Positions 7,066-13,803 of a stretch of 13,803 bases of DNA are shown here, piece after piece. The position numbers and the translations under genes were made by a program. Position 1 is the stretch's first letter; each line of letters begins with the position of its first letter. This stretch comes from Pavlovales sp. CCMP2436 (Eukaryota > Haptophyta > Pavlovophyceae > Pavlovales). The stretch lies in NCBI GenBank assembly GCA_026770615.1, contig MU631661.1, positions 16,353 through 30,155 on the forward strand. The letters are read 5' to 3'. A model generated the notes under the pieces. That model worked only from the letters and a program-made list of their open reading frames with translations. It made no database searches and was not told the DNA's origin.

Positions 7066-8103
7066 GTGCGCGCTATCTTCTCCTGGGAGGAGGAGCTGAG
7101 CAGCGACTCAGACGGGGACACCAACTTGTTCACCGGCCAACGCCGCAAGATCGACTTAAGGACGGGACTCGAGAAGGCGCGCAGTGCAGACGCCAAGTTC
7201 GGTGACGCCCGCAACGCGCACTTCATGTCGAAGTCCGTATCGGAGCTCGACCGGCGCTACCGGCGATTCAGCTACCCCGACAGCAAGGACGCACACGACC
7301 GTGCGCCGACGCAGCACGATGCACGCCGCGTGGACGGTGACAGTTTCACCGTCCCCACACACGCTGTGTTCGCCTCCGGTGCCACAGTGAGCATGGCATT
7401 GAGAGAGCTGCTCCACTCCAGGATAAAGATGAAGGGCCGCGTCCGCTGGGGCGATGGTCGCATCCTGGAGATTAAGGAGAAAGGCATGCTCTCGATGGAC
7501 CTGAAGTGCGCGCGCACAGGCGTCACGCAGGCAGTGCGCATGCTCTGCTGGGTAGCTCCGAGCATGGAGATGCCCCCCCTGGTCGTGCAAGCTTTCACGG
7601 CCGAGGGCATCACAGTCGCTTTCAAGCCGACAGGGGCGACAGTGGACTTCTCCAAGCAGGGAGGAGTAGTGATGGGCCTGGACGAGCAGTCAATAATGCA
7701 GGCCACCATCCACATGCCGGGAGACCAGCTCCCGCCACGGCACTACCCCGTGCCCATGGGGCAGCCCTCCTCAGCTGGAAAGGGATACGCCGCCTACACC
7801 ACCACTGCCAAGCCGCAGGGGGGTACGGCGGAAGAGGCTTCGGTGGCGACGCTACCACCCGAGGCCGTGGCTTCACCAGAGGCACCACGGGCAGAGGCAG
7901 TCAGGGAGGGCGGGGCGTGCAGTCGAGGGCGCCGTCTCAGCCGATCTTCGACTGCCTGGGGAAGAGGACACAAGCGGACCTCCATCCAAACGCCTAAGGC
8001 CCACGTCTGGCGCCGAGCTGGAAGCACAGTCCCGCCGCAAGCTTGCGGCGGAAGACGACTGGGACTGGCTAGCTCTGTGGTCGACGAGATTGGGCATCGC
8101 TAA
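7066..8103 (+). pseudogene. copia protease-like region, active-site Asp lost
   Basis: An open frame after a TAG at 7057-7059 starts with an acidic EEELSSDSDGD stretch. From about residue 95 it follows the copia aspartic protease layout: VFASGATVSM where the family has D-S-G-A, then GDGRILEIKEKG and the stretch ending WVAP before a hydrophobic segment. The catalytic Asp position is Ala (GCC at 7372-7374; GAC would be one base different). This protease would be inactive. In copia elements it releases Gag and Pol parts from the polyprotein. The frame continues beyond the domain to 8103, but integrase-like coding has already moved to another frame by about 8010, so the tail after about 7800 is probably not the ancestral reading. 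Confidence 0.55.
7812..7928 (+). pseudogene. RG-rich segment in an alternative frame
   Basis: In the frame one base before the protease frame this stretch reads as a Gly/Arg-rich run with repeated GRG, RGF and GGRG. RGG-type runs bind nucleic acid and could replace a zinc knuckle in Gag. The run may also arise by chance from GGC/CGG-rich DNA. Confidence 0.25.
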
Positions 8104-8874
8104 CAAGCAGTTGCTTCAGCGCTCGCTCTTGAGCGGATCTGTCCTAGACATGGACAGCAGACAGCCACGGCAGGCTGCTCTCAGCACATTGACTGACGCG
8201 CGCATGCGAAAATCGATCTTTTCCGCACCTATGCCTAGGGCGGAACTACCGGGTCAGATACCTCATTTAGATATCCTAACGATATCGAAAGTGAATCTGC
8301 CCGTTGGCACCGATGGGAATTCCCTCGGGATGCGATATGGCCTCCTCTGTCTAGACGACGCTTCGAAACGGGGTTGCGTTTGCTTCGGAAAACATATGAG
8401 GGGGATTGCACGTCTGCTACGACTGTGATTCCTAGAGCTCGACACCCACGCTAACTTGGGCGCACACCTCCTTCTCGGCCCGGGTTTTGGGCAACGGAGA
8501 ATTTATACGGATGGAGGCACGAACCTCAACTCGAAGGACATTGATGATCTCTTGACTGAGTTCGGATTGTCCGCGAATGTGACCTCAGCGCACGACACGC
8601 CGGAATCCAACGGCAAGGTCGAGCGCTACATCGGGACCCTCTTGGCAGATACGAGAGCAATCCTGGCCATGTCCAAGGTGCCAAACAGGCACTAACACTG
8701 GGCGATGCGACATGCCTGCGTAGCTTGCAATATGCTCGCATCACAGCAAATCGTACGAGACAACGTCCGCATCTGGGTCTCGCCGCATGAGATTTTCTTC
8801 GGCAGACGACGGACAGCTAAACACCTAGCCGTGTTTGGAGCTCCTTGCAGGATGCTTCTAATCGGCCGGCCCGA
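8003..8874 (+). pseudogene. copia integrase (GAG-pre-integrase remnant and catalytic core), two in-frame stops
   Basis: The frame contains LALWSTRLGIANK, the place of the copia LWHRRLGH motif with both histidines changed, and then MRKSIFS where a C-x-x-C finger is expected, so the HHCC zinc finger is gone. The catalytic core follows: HLDIL (first Asp), GMRYGLLCLDDAS, YTDGGTNLNS (second Asp) and PESNGKVER (Glu), so the D-D-E residues survive. Integrase would insert the cDNA into the genome. TGA at 8426-8428 and TAA at 8693-8695 interrupt the frame. The conserved sequence continues past both, down to VFGAPCRM, before a frameshift near 8875. Confidence 0.7.
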
Positions 8875-10083
8875 AAGAAGAGCGGCAAGCTCGGCCCCCC
8901 GATGGAACGGGGATTCATTCTGGGCTACGGAGGGGATGGCGCGCAATATGGAGATTCCATGCGCTTGATCCTTGGATACATCGTCCTCTTAGCAGACGGC
9001 ACGGTGAACTTCTCTCGGCACGTACAGATCGACGAGAGAGAGCTGGTCGCGGGGGGGATACACACTCCTTGGATGGTGAACATCGACTCGTTAGAGGGGA
9101 TCTCGGGCGAGAAGAGGAGCGACCAAGCTCCCATCCCGCACGACTCCAACAAGCAGGTCAAAACGACCACCGGCAAGCCTGTGACAGCCACTGACAAAGG
9201 CTCCGCCCCCGTTGACAGACCAATCCTCTACTCGGATGACGATTCGAGCACGAGTGGTAAAAACACGGAGGAGGAAATGGACCGTCGTGATGGCCTCACA
9301 AGCGTGCGAGCAAGAATGTTGGAGAGAGAGAAGGAGACGGGCCTCGTCGAGGCGAACCCGATCCAAACTCTGCCCAAGGGGCACGACCCGCTGAGGCGGG
9401 ACAGGGCTTCGAAGAGCAAGGCCAAGACCACTGAGCTGGCGTCTGCCCGAGCGGCTATAGGCATCACGCACAAGGGGGTCCCGGTCACCTTCCCGCGCAA
9501 CTTCAGCCAGGCGAGAGCATCGCCCAACGCAGACAAGTGGCGTCAGGCGATGGAGTTCAACCTGATAGCGCATCGAGACCTCAACACCTTCAACGAAAAG
9601 GTGGTGAAGGCTGGTACCAGAGTACTGCCGTCACAATGGGTCTACGAGGCCAAGTCGAATAAGACAGGCGAGATCACCCGTTGGAAGGTACGCATGGTGG
9701 TGATGGGCAGCTACCAGCGTGAGGGAATTGACTACACCGAAGTGTTCTCTCCCACCATCAGGAGCGAGCAAGTTCGTCTTCTCCTGGCGATTGGTGCCAA
9801 GATGGACGGCAAGCGCCGACCAAACCTGAAGCACTCCGAGGTCAAGATTTTTTGGAAAGGAGATGTCTCGGACGCCTACCTGACGTTCAACCTTGAGGAG
9901 GGAGACCGCCTTCTGTTCGCCCTGCCAGCTGATGTGGTGCAGGCGACGGCCCTGCCGGGGTACATCGTCGTTGCTGAGGCCATCAAAGCACAGATGGGTC
10001 TCAAACAGTCAGGCCGCGCATGGTACCAACACCATTCAGCACGCTTGCTTGAACGTGGATTCGTGCCATGTGAGGGCACACCG
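8875..10083 (+). pseudogene. copia integrase C-terminus, linker and first half of reverse transcriptase
   Basis: After the frameshift, the sequence continues with GFILGYGG and NFSRHVQIDE, typical of the integrase C-terminal end. An acidic and basic linker of about 120 residues follows. RT homology begins about 9475 with ADKWRQAM, then LPSQWVYEAKSNKTGEITRW, VRMVVMGSYQREGIDYTEVF, KGDVSDAYLTFNLEE with the first catalytic Asp, and QMGLKQSGRAWYQ. The stretch is free of stops. It ends at GFVPCEGTP, where a nested insertion interrupts it; the YVDD-equivalent half lies beyond 11371 in the same frame. Confidence 0.8.
10077..10083. repeat. Direct repeat left of the nested insertion
   Basis: CACACCG here and again at 11364-11370. 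Allowing one mismatch on either side, 8 bp match. It has the look of a target-site duplication. Confidence 0.65.
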
Positions 10084-10085
10084 GC

Positions 10086-10859
10086 ATGGAACGTGACCAG
10101 CAGGCGAGCGCCCCCCAGGCGGGGCTCGCTGGGACGGCGAGCTCCTTCGTGCCGACGGCGACCGACGCGCGTGCGTGTCTGGTCGACCTCCGCGCGCGGG
10201 AGCTCGCTGTGGTCCACGAGCAGTTCGAGATGTTCGTGGAGGAGAAGCGAAGGATGACGCTCAACGGAGAGGTGGTCACGGCGCAATACTGTGACCACCG
10301 AGGCGTCTACCTCGTTACCCTCACCTACACGTTCGGCGAGGCGGGAGCCCCACAGGGCGCCGCGGCGCGACCGGCCGGTCGCAAACGCGACGCTCCACGA
10401 GATCGCCCGCTGCTTGCAAAGGCGGCGGCCCCCGACTGCAAGGGCGCGGGCGCGCGCTCATCGCCGTCGGCGGAGATCTCGGGGAGGATGCTCAACAACT
10501 GGAAGAAGAAGCACTGCGCTGATGGCACATTGCGGCCATGGGCGGGGATGCGCATGGCGGCTCGGACTGCCAAGCGCCACGCCGGCTTGCCGGCACGGCA
10601 GGAGGCGACCGTCGCCCCGCGCTCCTCCCCCACGGCCGCTGGAAAGCCGAGAGCCAATGCTTCCTCCAGGGCACCAGCGAAGCTCGTGCAGACACGCACC
10701 TCGTCCTAATCCGATTCAGACGAGGACTCGGAGCTGCTGTCCGGCTCGGACGAGGACTCGGCGATGGAGGAGGATATCGACGAGTCGCTCTCGGACGCAA
10801 CCGAAGCAATGGCTACAGGATGCTTCGTCGGCGGATCGAAAGGCGGATCGAAACGCTAG
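10086..10859 (+). pseudogene. ORF of the nested insertion: basic middle, acidic Ser/Asp/Glu tail, one in-frame TAA
   Basis: The ATG is three bases after the left flanking repeat. The frame has 207 codons to TAA (10707-10709), then continues in the same frame to TAG at 10857-10859, 257 codons in all. The first 95 residues include HEQFEMFVEEKRRM and YLVTLTYTFG. A basic stretch (GRKRDAPRDR) follows, then AEISGRMLNNWKKKH, which faintly recalls the helix-turn-helix ends of transposon DNA-binding domains. After the TAA come SDSDEDSELLSGSDEDS and more acidic residues, a composition common in chromatin-associated proteins. No family is recognised. The continuous acidic tail across the stop suggests the TAA is a later mutation. 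DNA binding is inference from composition alone. Confidence 0.35.
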
Positions 10860-11363
10860 CTGGAGCAGGCCGCGCCATTAGGCGCGGTAGCGCCGCTGCA
10901 GGCGTAACGCCGCGTTGCGAGAACACGGAAGGGGGGCACTTGGCACTGCCACCCGCTGTCCCTCGTCTCAGGCGGGCTGCGGACCAAGCTGTAGAGCGGG
11001 GAATTCAGCCTACCGAGGGATCTTCGGGGCGCCGCAGGGGCGGTATGCAGCACCACGCCGGGCGTACGACGGACCCGATTCTCTCCGCTGTCCAAGTGGG
11101 GCCCCGCTGCCAGGCGGAGACTACGTGTTCAACGATTTGTTCACCACGGGCGGGTGCTGCATTTTCAGGCGACGTGAGGGAGAGCAGTGGAGGTTGGTCA
11201 GCGCGCCAGTCGAGAGTCGTCAGTCGTCGATCGTCGTGTGTCTGAACTGATCAGCGGTGGGGACGGTATCCGTGTGCTCGGGGTGGATCCCTAGATCTAA
11301 GTGTTTTTCAACACTTAAACCCATTGAGATCCTCTCGGGGACGGACGTTTAACTAGAAACGTA
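10860..11363 (+). other. Right part of the nested insertion, no assigned gene
   Basis: A 7-bp stem with an ATTA loop (CCGCGCC/GGCGCGG, 10870-10887) follows the ORF. An open frame at 10915-11250 has no recognisable domain. Close to the right end, TAAGTGTT/AACACTTA form an 8-bp stem with a 4-base loop (11298-11317). I cannot assign a role. Confidence 0.35.
11298..11317. repeat. Perfect stem-loop near the right end of the nested insertion
   Basis: TAAGTGTT, loop TTTC, AACACTTA. It lies about 46 bp inside the right boundary. A subterminal hairpin occurs at Helitron 3' ends, but there it lies within about 10 bp of the end, so this does not fit well. Confidence 0.6.
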
Positions 11364-11370
11364 CACACCG
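11364..11370. repeat. Direct repeat right of the nested insertion
   Basis: CACACCG, identical to 10077-10083. The RT frame resumes directly after it with CIFIK. Confidence 0.65.
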
Positions 11371-11936
11371 TGTATCTTCATCAAGATTGCACCGTGTGGA
11401 GGCGTGATCATCGCCGGCAACTTCGTAGACGACCTACTTTTGCTCAACCTGACGGGTAACCCGACGGCAATCGACGAGCTCGCGGCAGACCTCGCGAAGC
11501 ACTTCACCCTTAAGGTGCAGGATGATCTTGGGAAGTTCCTGGGCGCACAGTTCGAATACACCCCCAGAGGGATGGACATGTATCTAGAGACTTATCTCAG
11601 GGGGATCCTCGACAGATTCGGCATGGCCGAGAGTAAGCCGGCCCGGACGCCGGAGGCCGATAAGGACAACTTCACCGAGCCTGATGAGCAGTTGCTCAAC
11701 AAGAAAGACCTGAAGACGTACCAGGAGATCACGGGTGCGATCATGTTCGCCATGACGACATGCTGACCCGACCTGGCGCACGCCACCAACTCGCTGGCAA
11801 GGCGAATGAGCACACCAAAGGTGTGCGATATGCTCAGCGCCAAGCGGGTGTTGAGGTACCTGAAGAGCACCCTGCGCCTAGGACTGCTCTTCCGCTGCTA
11901 AGCGGACAGTGTACATCCCGGCCTCTCGGCGTTTGT
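11371..11936 (+). pseudogene. copia reverse transcriptase second half, with FVDD catalytic box
   Basis: The frame resumes as CIFIKIAPCGG and reaches NFVDDLLLL, the copia YVDD box with both catalytic aspartates kept. KHFTLKVQDDLGKFLGAQFE, the expected LGxxLGxx-type thumb segment, follows, then TYQEITGAIMFAMTTC. TGA at 11764-11766 sits where the family has the Arg of RPD (CGA to TGA by one C-to-T change), and PDLAHATNSLARRMS follows it. RVLRYLKSTLRLGLLF is also clear. A TAA at 11899-11901 and a missing base near 11936 end this frame. Confidence 0.8.
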
Positions 11937-12404
11937 GACGCCGACTGGGTCAACGACAGAGTGGAGCGGCGCTCCACTACTTGGTACATAGTTATGTACA
12001 ACGGCACGCCCATCGCGTGGCACTCAAGCCTGCAGTCGGTCATTGCACTCTCAAATTGCGAGTCCAAGTACATCGCCCTCAGCGAGTGCTGCCGCGAGCT
12101 GGCTTATCTTCGAGGGCTGGCGTCTTTCCTTCAACAGCTGGAGACAGGCCCCACCACCATCTACGAGGATAACCAGGGTATAATCGACCTGGTCAAGAAC
12201 CCGGTCCATCACAAACGATCGAAGCACATCGATGTGAAGTTTCACTACATCCGTGTGGCGCACGAGAATGGCTTGATCAAAGTCATAAAGGTCCACACCG
12301 ATCTCAACCGCCCGGACATCATGACCAAGGCGACCACGGCGACGATTTTCCATCGGCACGTCGACGTCATCATGCACCATGTGGCTGCAGTCCCCACGCC
12401 ATGA
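11937..12404 (+). pseudogene. copia RNase H domain
   Basis: The frame differs from the RT frame by one base lost just before DADWVNDRVERRSTTWY. The domain then reads cleanly to TGA at 12402-12404. GTPIAWHSSLQSVIALSNCESKY carries the Glu, YEDNQGIIDLVKNPVHHKRSKHID the next Asp, and NRPDIMTKA the usual copia ending. RNase H would remove the RNA strand during reverse transcription. All acidic residues of the active site look intact, although the upstream breaks prevent translation as part of a polyprotein. Confidence 0.8.
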
Positions 12405-12415
12405 GATGCAGGGGG

Positions 12416-12720
12416 TGTTAGCATTCGTGTGCGCTCTTGAGCGTGGACGGATGTGTGTGAGTACTCGAGGGTACTCACAGGGGGTTTTATTGGATAGTTA
12501 TCCTTTCCCCCATTGCGACGACACACTTCCGGTCGACGGCATTCGTCGGCGAGGTTAAGAAAGCTCTTAACCCAACTATCGGAAGTGGACTCATAGAGTC
12601 CAGGAAGAGTACAGGATGAGAATGTTCCTAACCGTACCTAGAGTTTTTAGGAATCGCCCTATAAACTCGGTTACGTTTAAGGAACCGCTCCGTCCATCTT
12701 TGCTTGTGAGGGTTTGTGCA
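12416..12720 (+). repeat. Probable 3' LTR of the copia-like element
   Basis: It starts TGTTAGCA directly after a run of five G and 11 bases past the RNase H stop, as copia LTRs do. It contains CCTATAAACTC at about 12658-12668, a plausible TATA box for the LTR promoter. Ending at TTTGTGCA (12720) gives TG...CA ends, but without a second LTR the right edge is a guess. Stems inside it: GTGAGTAC/GTACTCAC (12457-12478), GTTAAGA/TCTTAAC (near 12554-12571) and GGACTC/GAGTCC (near 12588-12602). Confidence 0.6.
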
Positions 12721-12729
12721 ACTGATTAG

Positions 12730-13146
12730 TCATCTGCCGCAGGGCGCCTCGAGCTTGAGCCGCGCACCTGTACTCAGCAGATACCATAACTGGCCTGCTG
12801 TGTGATGCCGATAGAGGTATATTCTAACATTGTTACTCTGCGGTGGCTGGGTTGGTGGTGTGAAAGGGTCAATTTCCGTGTCCTCTGGGTCATCAGGATC
12901 GTTTGTGGGCTCATCGCTCTTAATGAGCTTGGTTCTTTCGGCGTTTAAAGCTTCAGTGGCTGCTAGGAGCACTCCTCGTATGGTGCCCGTCTTGTACTCC
13001 CAGGTTGGGTTCAGTTTGAGGCATTCCTCGACTAGCTCCTGGATCTGTATCGAGACGCTCCCGGCGTGCGCGTCCGGGTGGCTGAGTGCAGAGTCGGCGA
13101 TGGTGCGTAATTCCGAGTTGGTGCCGAGGCCTCCGAGTTTTTTCAT
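12730..13146 (-). CDS. Hypothetical protein, acidic and Pro/Thr-rich toward its end
   Basis: The frame has 138 codons from an ATG to TGA. I recognise no family. The first 75 residues are polar and probably helical (SIQIQELVEECLKLNPTW, GVLLAATEALNAER). A D/E/P/T-rich stretch follows (NDPDDPEDTEIDPF) and then PPTQPPQ. The frame is open further upstream to 13227 with protein-like sequence (SWKPDSEG, SRYPNRRT), so the ATG may be internal and this may be a 3' exon. GC content and codon choice are less extreme than in the left-hand genes. The stop lies about 10 bp from the proposed LTR end, so the retroelement may have cut or replaced the 3' end of this gene. It might also belong to another transposon. 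Confidence 0.4.
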   Translation of the reverse strand: MKKLGGLGTNSELRTIADSALSHPDAHAGSVSIQIQELVEECLKLNPTWEYKTGTIRGVLLAATEALNAERTKLIKSDEPTNDPDDPEDTEIDPFTPPTQPPQSNNVRIYLYRHHTAGQLWYLLSTGARLKLEAPCGR

Positions 13147-13232
13147 GATTACGGTTCGTCGATTGGGGTAGCGGCTGGACCCTTCAGAGTCGGGTTTCCA
13201 GGATATTGCTGATCCTTTTAATCTGATTTATT

Positions 13233-13298
13233 CCGCTGCCACCACCGTCGCCGCCGCCGCCGCCGACCCCCCCCCCCCTCCCTCCCTCCCCTCCACCC
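13233..13298. repeat. C-rich low-complexity tract (CCG repeats, 12-C run, CCCT repeats)
   Basis: GCC/CCG repeats lead into a run of 12 C (13267-13278) and then CCCTCCCTCCCCTCC. The - strand has several G-runs of three or more with short spacers, so a G-quadruplex is possible. It separates the two right-hand - strand frames. Confidence 0.75.
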
Positions 13299-13345
13299 TA
13301 AATCCACATCGCTTGCCTTGCAAATTCTTCGATTGTACTCCCTGT

Positions 13346-13803
13346 TTATGTTCCTTGGACTGGTATTTCACATGTCGCTTCAAAGTGGGTTTTGCTTGCA
13401 TCACAGGATATCACACACACCCTCCTGCCTCCGTTACGCGATGCCGTGATCAGCTCGGCCAGTGTTTTCCTGCCCAGAGGGCCGGCCGTCCATCCAGCAA
13501 TGCTGTATAGAGGGATTCTCACTACTGGTGGGGGAAGGTCGGCATGGTATACTGCGATGAATTCGCATACTTGCCCATTTGCAATGCGTTTGAGGAGTAC
13601 CACGTCCATTCCAATGATCGTGGCAATACTGTGGAGCATGCTGCGATGAATTCGCATACTTGCCCATTTGCAATGCGTTTGAGGAGTACCACGTCCATTC
13701 CAATGATCGTGGCAATACTGTGGAGCATGTTGTCATGCATCCATGCTGCCTGTTCATTCGCAAAGTACGGTTGCCCGTACCTTGCTTGCGCTGCTATAGG
13801 CCA
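13346..13803 (-). pseudogene. Unrecognised - strand gene, 5' end beyond window, broken by an 89-bp duplication
   Basis: From the window edge a - strand frame reads RYGQPYFANEQAAWMHDNML, then HSIATIIGMDVVLLKRIANG and QVCEFIA, up to 13641. After the duplicated unit the same protein continues in the other frame, with VYHADLPPPVVRIPLYS and GWTAGPLGRKTLAELI, to TAA at 13346-13348. The duplication is 89 bp, so it shifts the frame; counting it once makes the two parts collinear. The spacing of W, D, the Ala-rich helix and the following V-V-L-L strand faintly resembles the C-terminal half of an OTU-type cysteine protease, but I see no catalytic residues that prove it. Confidence 0.45.
13552..13729. 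repeat. Perfect 89-bp tandem duplication
   Basis: 13552-13640 and 13641-13729 are identical, each starting CTGCGATGAATTC and ending GTGGAGCATG. The unit lies inside the reading frame of the rightmost gene and changes its phase. Confidence 0.9.

Larger units (their letters stand above)
10084..11363 (+). mobile_element. Unclassified 1280-bp insertion inside the reverse transcriptase
   Basis: The segment separates two halves of one RT domain and is flanked by CACACCG. The insertion plus one repeat copy is 1287 bp (429 x 3), so both halves are in the same frame, and leaving it out continues conserved RT sequence directly toward FVDDLLL. I see no terminal inverted repeats, no poly(A) tail and no LTR-type TG...CA ends. 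It carries one degraded ORF (10086-10859) and a hairpin near its right end. Candidates are a non-autonomous DNA element with worn ends, a 5'-truncated retrocopy, or filler DNA from break repair. Confidence 0.65.
6306..12720 (+). mobile_element. Degenerate Ty1/copia-like LTR retrotransposon, 5' LTR not seen, with a nested insertion
   Basis: Domain order is protease-like, integrase, reverse transcriptase, RNase H, the Pseudoviridae/copia order (gypsy elements have integrase last). A G-run and TGTTAG at 12411-12421 mark a probable 3' LTR of about 305 bp. No copy of that LTR or primer-binding site was found upstream of 6306, so the element seems 5'-truncated or rearranged. Coding moves through all three frames. 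In-frame stops occur at 6567, 8426, 8693, 11764 and 11899, with frameshifts near 7060, 7800-8000, 8875 and 11936, and a 1280-bp insertion at 10084. It cannot be autonomous. It lies head to head with the armadillo gene. The left boundary is approximate: 6306 is simply the first ATG of the gag-like frame. Confidence 0.8.

Noticed and set aside
10915..11250. Open frame in the right part of the nested insertion
   Set aside because: No motif, and biased composition; not enough to call a gene.
10084..11363. Nested insertion as a Helitron
   Set aside because: A CTAG and a hairpin lie near the right end, but the hairpin is about 46 bp away, the left end is not TC, and Helitrons do not make a 7-bp duplication.
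10084..11370. Nested insertion as an intron of the reverse transcriptase
   Set aside because: No GT or GC donor with a matching AG acceptor falls at the junctions that would restore the RT frame; the flanking direct repeat fits insertion better.
1..13803. CRISPR arrays, bacterial operons, tRNA or rRNA genes
   Set aside because: No regularly spaced short repeats with unique spacers, no bacterial ribosome-binding sites or operon spacing, and no cloverleaf or rRNA signature that I could recognise.

Overview
This window looks like GC-rich nuclear DNA from a eukaryote. It has a parvulin gene with a clean GT-AG intron, translation starts in good Kozak context, Ala/Arg-rich proteins, long intergenic stretches, an LTR retrotransposon and MITE-type DNA elements. 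The composition would fit an alga or other protist, for example a haptophyte-like genome, but that assignment is inference. All repeat, frame and boundary work was done by eye on the given sequence.

Left part (1-4111). A + strand gene for a 467-residue Ala/Arg-rich protein with an EF-hand-like segment ends at 1459. Next comes a small + strand gene for a membrane-anchored parvulin-type peptidyl-prolyl isomerase (2709-3301, one 104-bp intron). It is bracketed by two 155-bp MITE-like elements (1917-2071 and 3360-3514). They lie in opposite orientation, match at 154 of 155 positions, have perfect 14-bp terminal inverted repeats, and each has its own perfect 8-bp target-site duplication. This pair is the cleanest mobile-element signal here.

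Middle (4112-6300). A - strand gene encodes a long Ala-rich N-terminal region with a short basic NLS-like cluster, followed by a C-terminal array of armadillo-type repeats. Four repeats of 45-48 residues are nearly identical, so they are recently expanded. The two halves lie in different frames that meet near a run of four C at 4974-4977.

Right-centre (about 6306-12720). A + strand Ty1/copia-like retrotransposon in the order gag-like repeats, protease-like, integrase, reverse transcriptase, RNase H, 3' LTR. No 5' LTR is visible. It is dead: stops and frameshifts throughout, the protease active-site Asp replaced by Ala, and the integrase HHCC finger lost. Its reverse transcriptase is split by a 1280-bp insertion flanked by a 7-bp direct repeat. 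Removing the insertion and one repeat copy joins the two halves in frame. The insertion carries its own degraded reading frame with a basic middle and an acidic tail; I could not assign it to a family.

Right end (12730-13803). Two unrecognised - strand reading frames are separated by a C-rich low-complexity tract. The rightmost, open to the window edge, is broken by a perfect 89-bp tandem duplication; treating the two copies as one puts both halves in one frame.

Overall this is a repeat-invaded region where host genes sit among layered insertions. I see no complete new multi-gene system. The most interesting items are the MITE pair around the isomerase gene, the unassigned element nested in the reverse transcriptase, and the expanded armadillo array.
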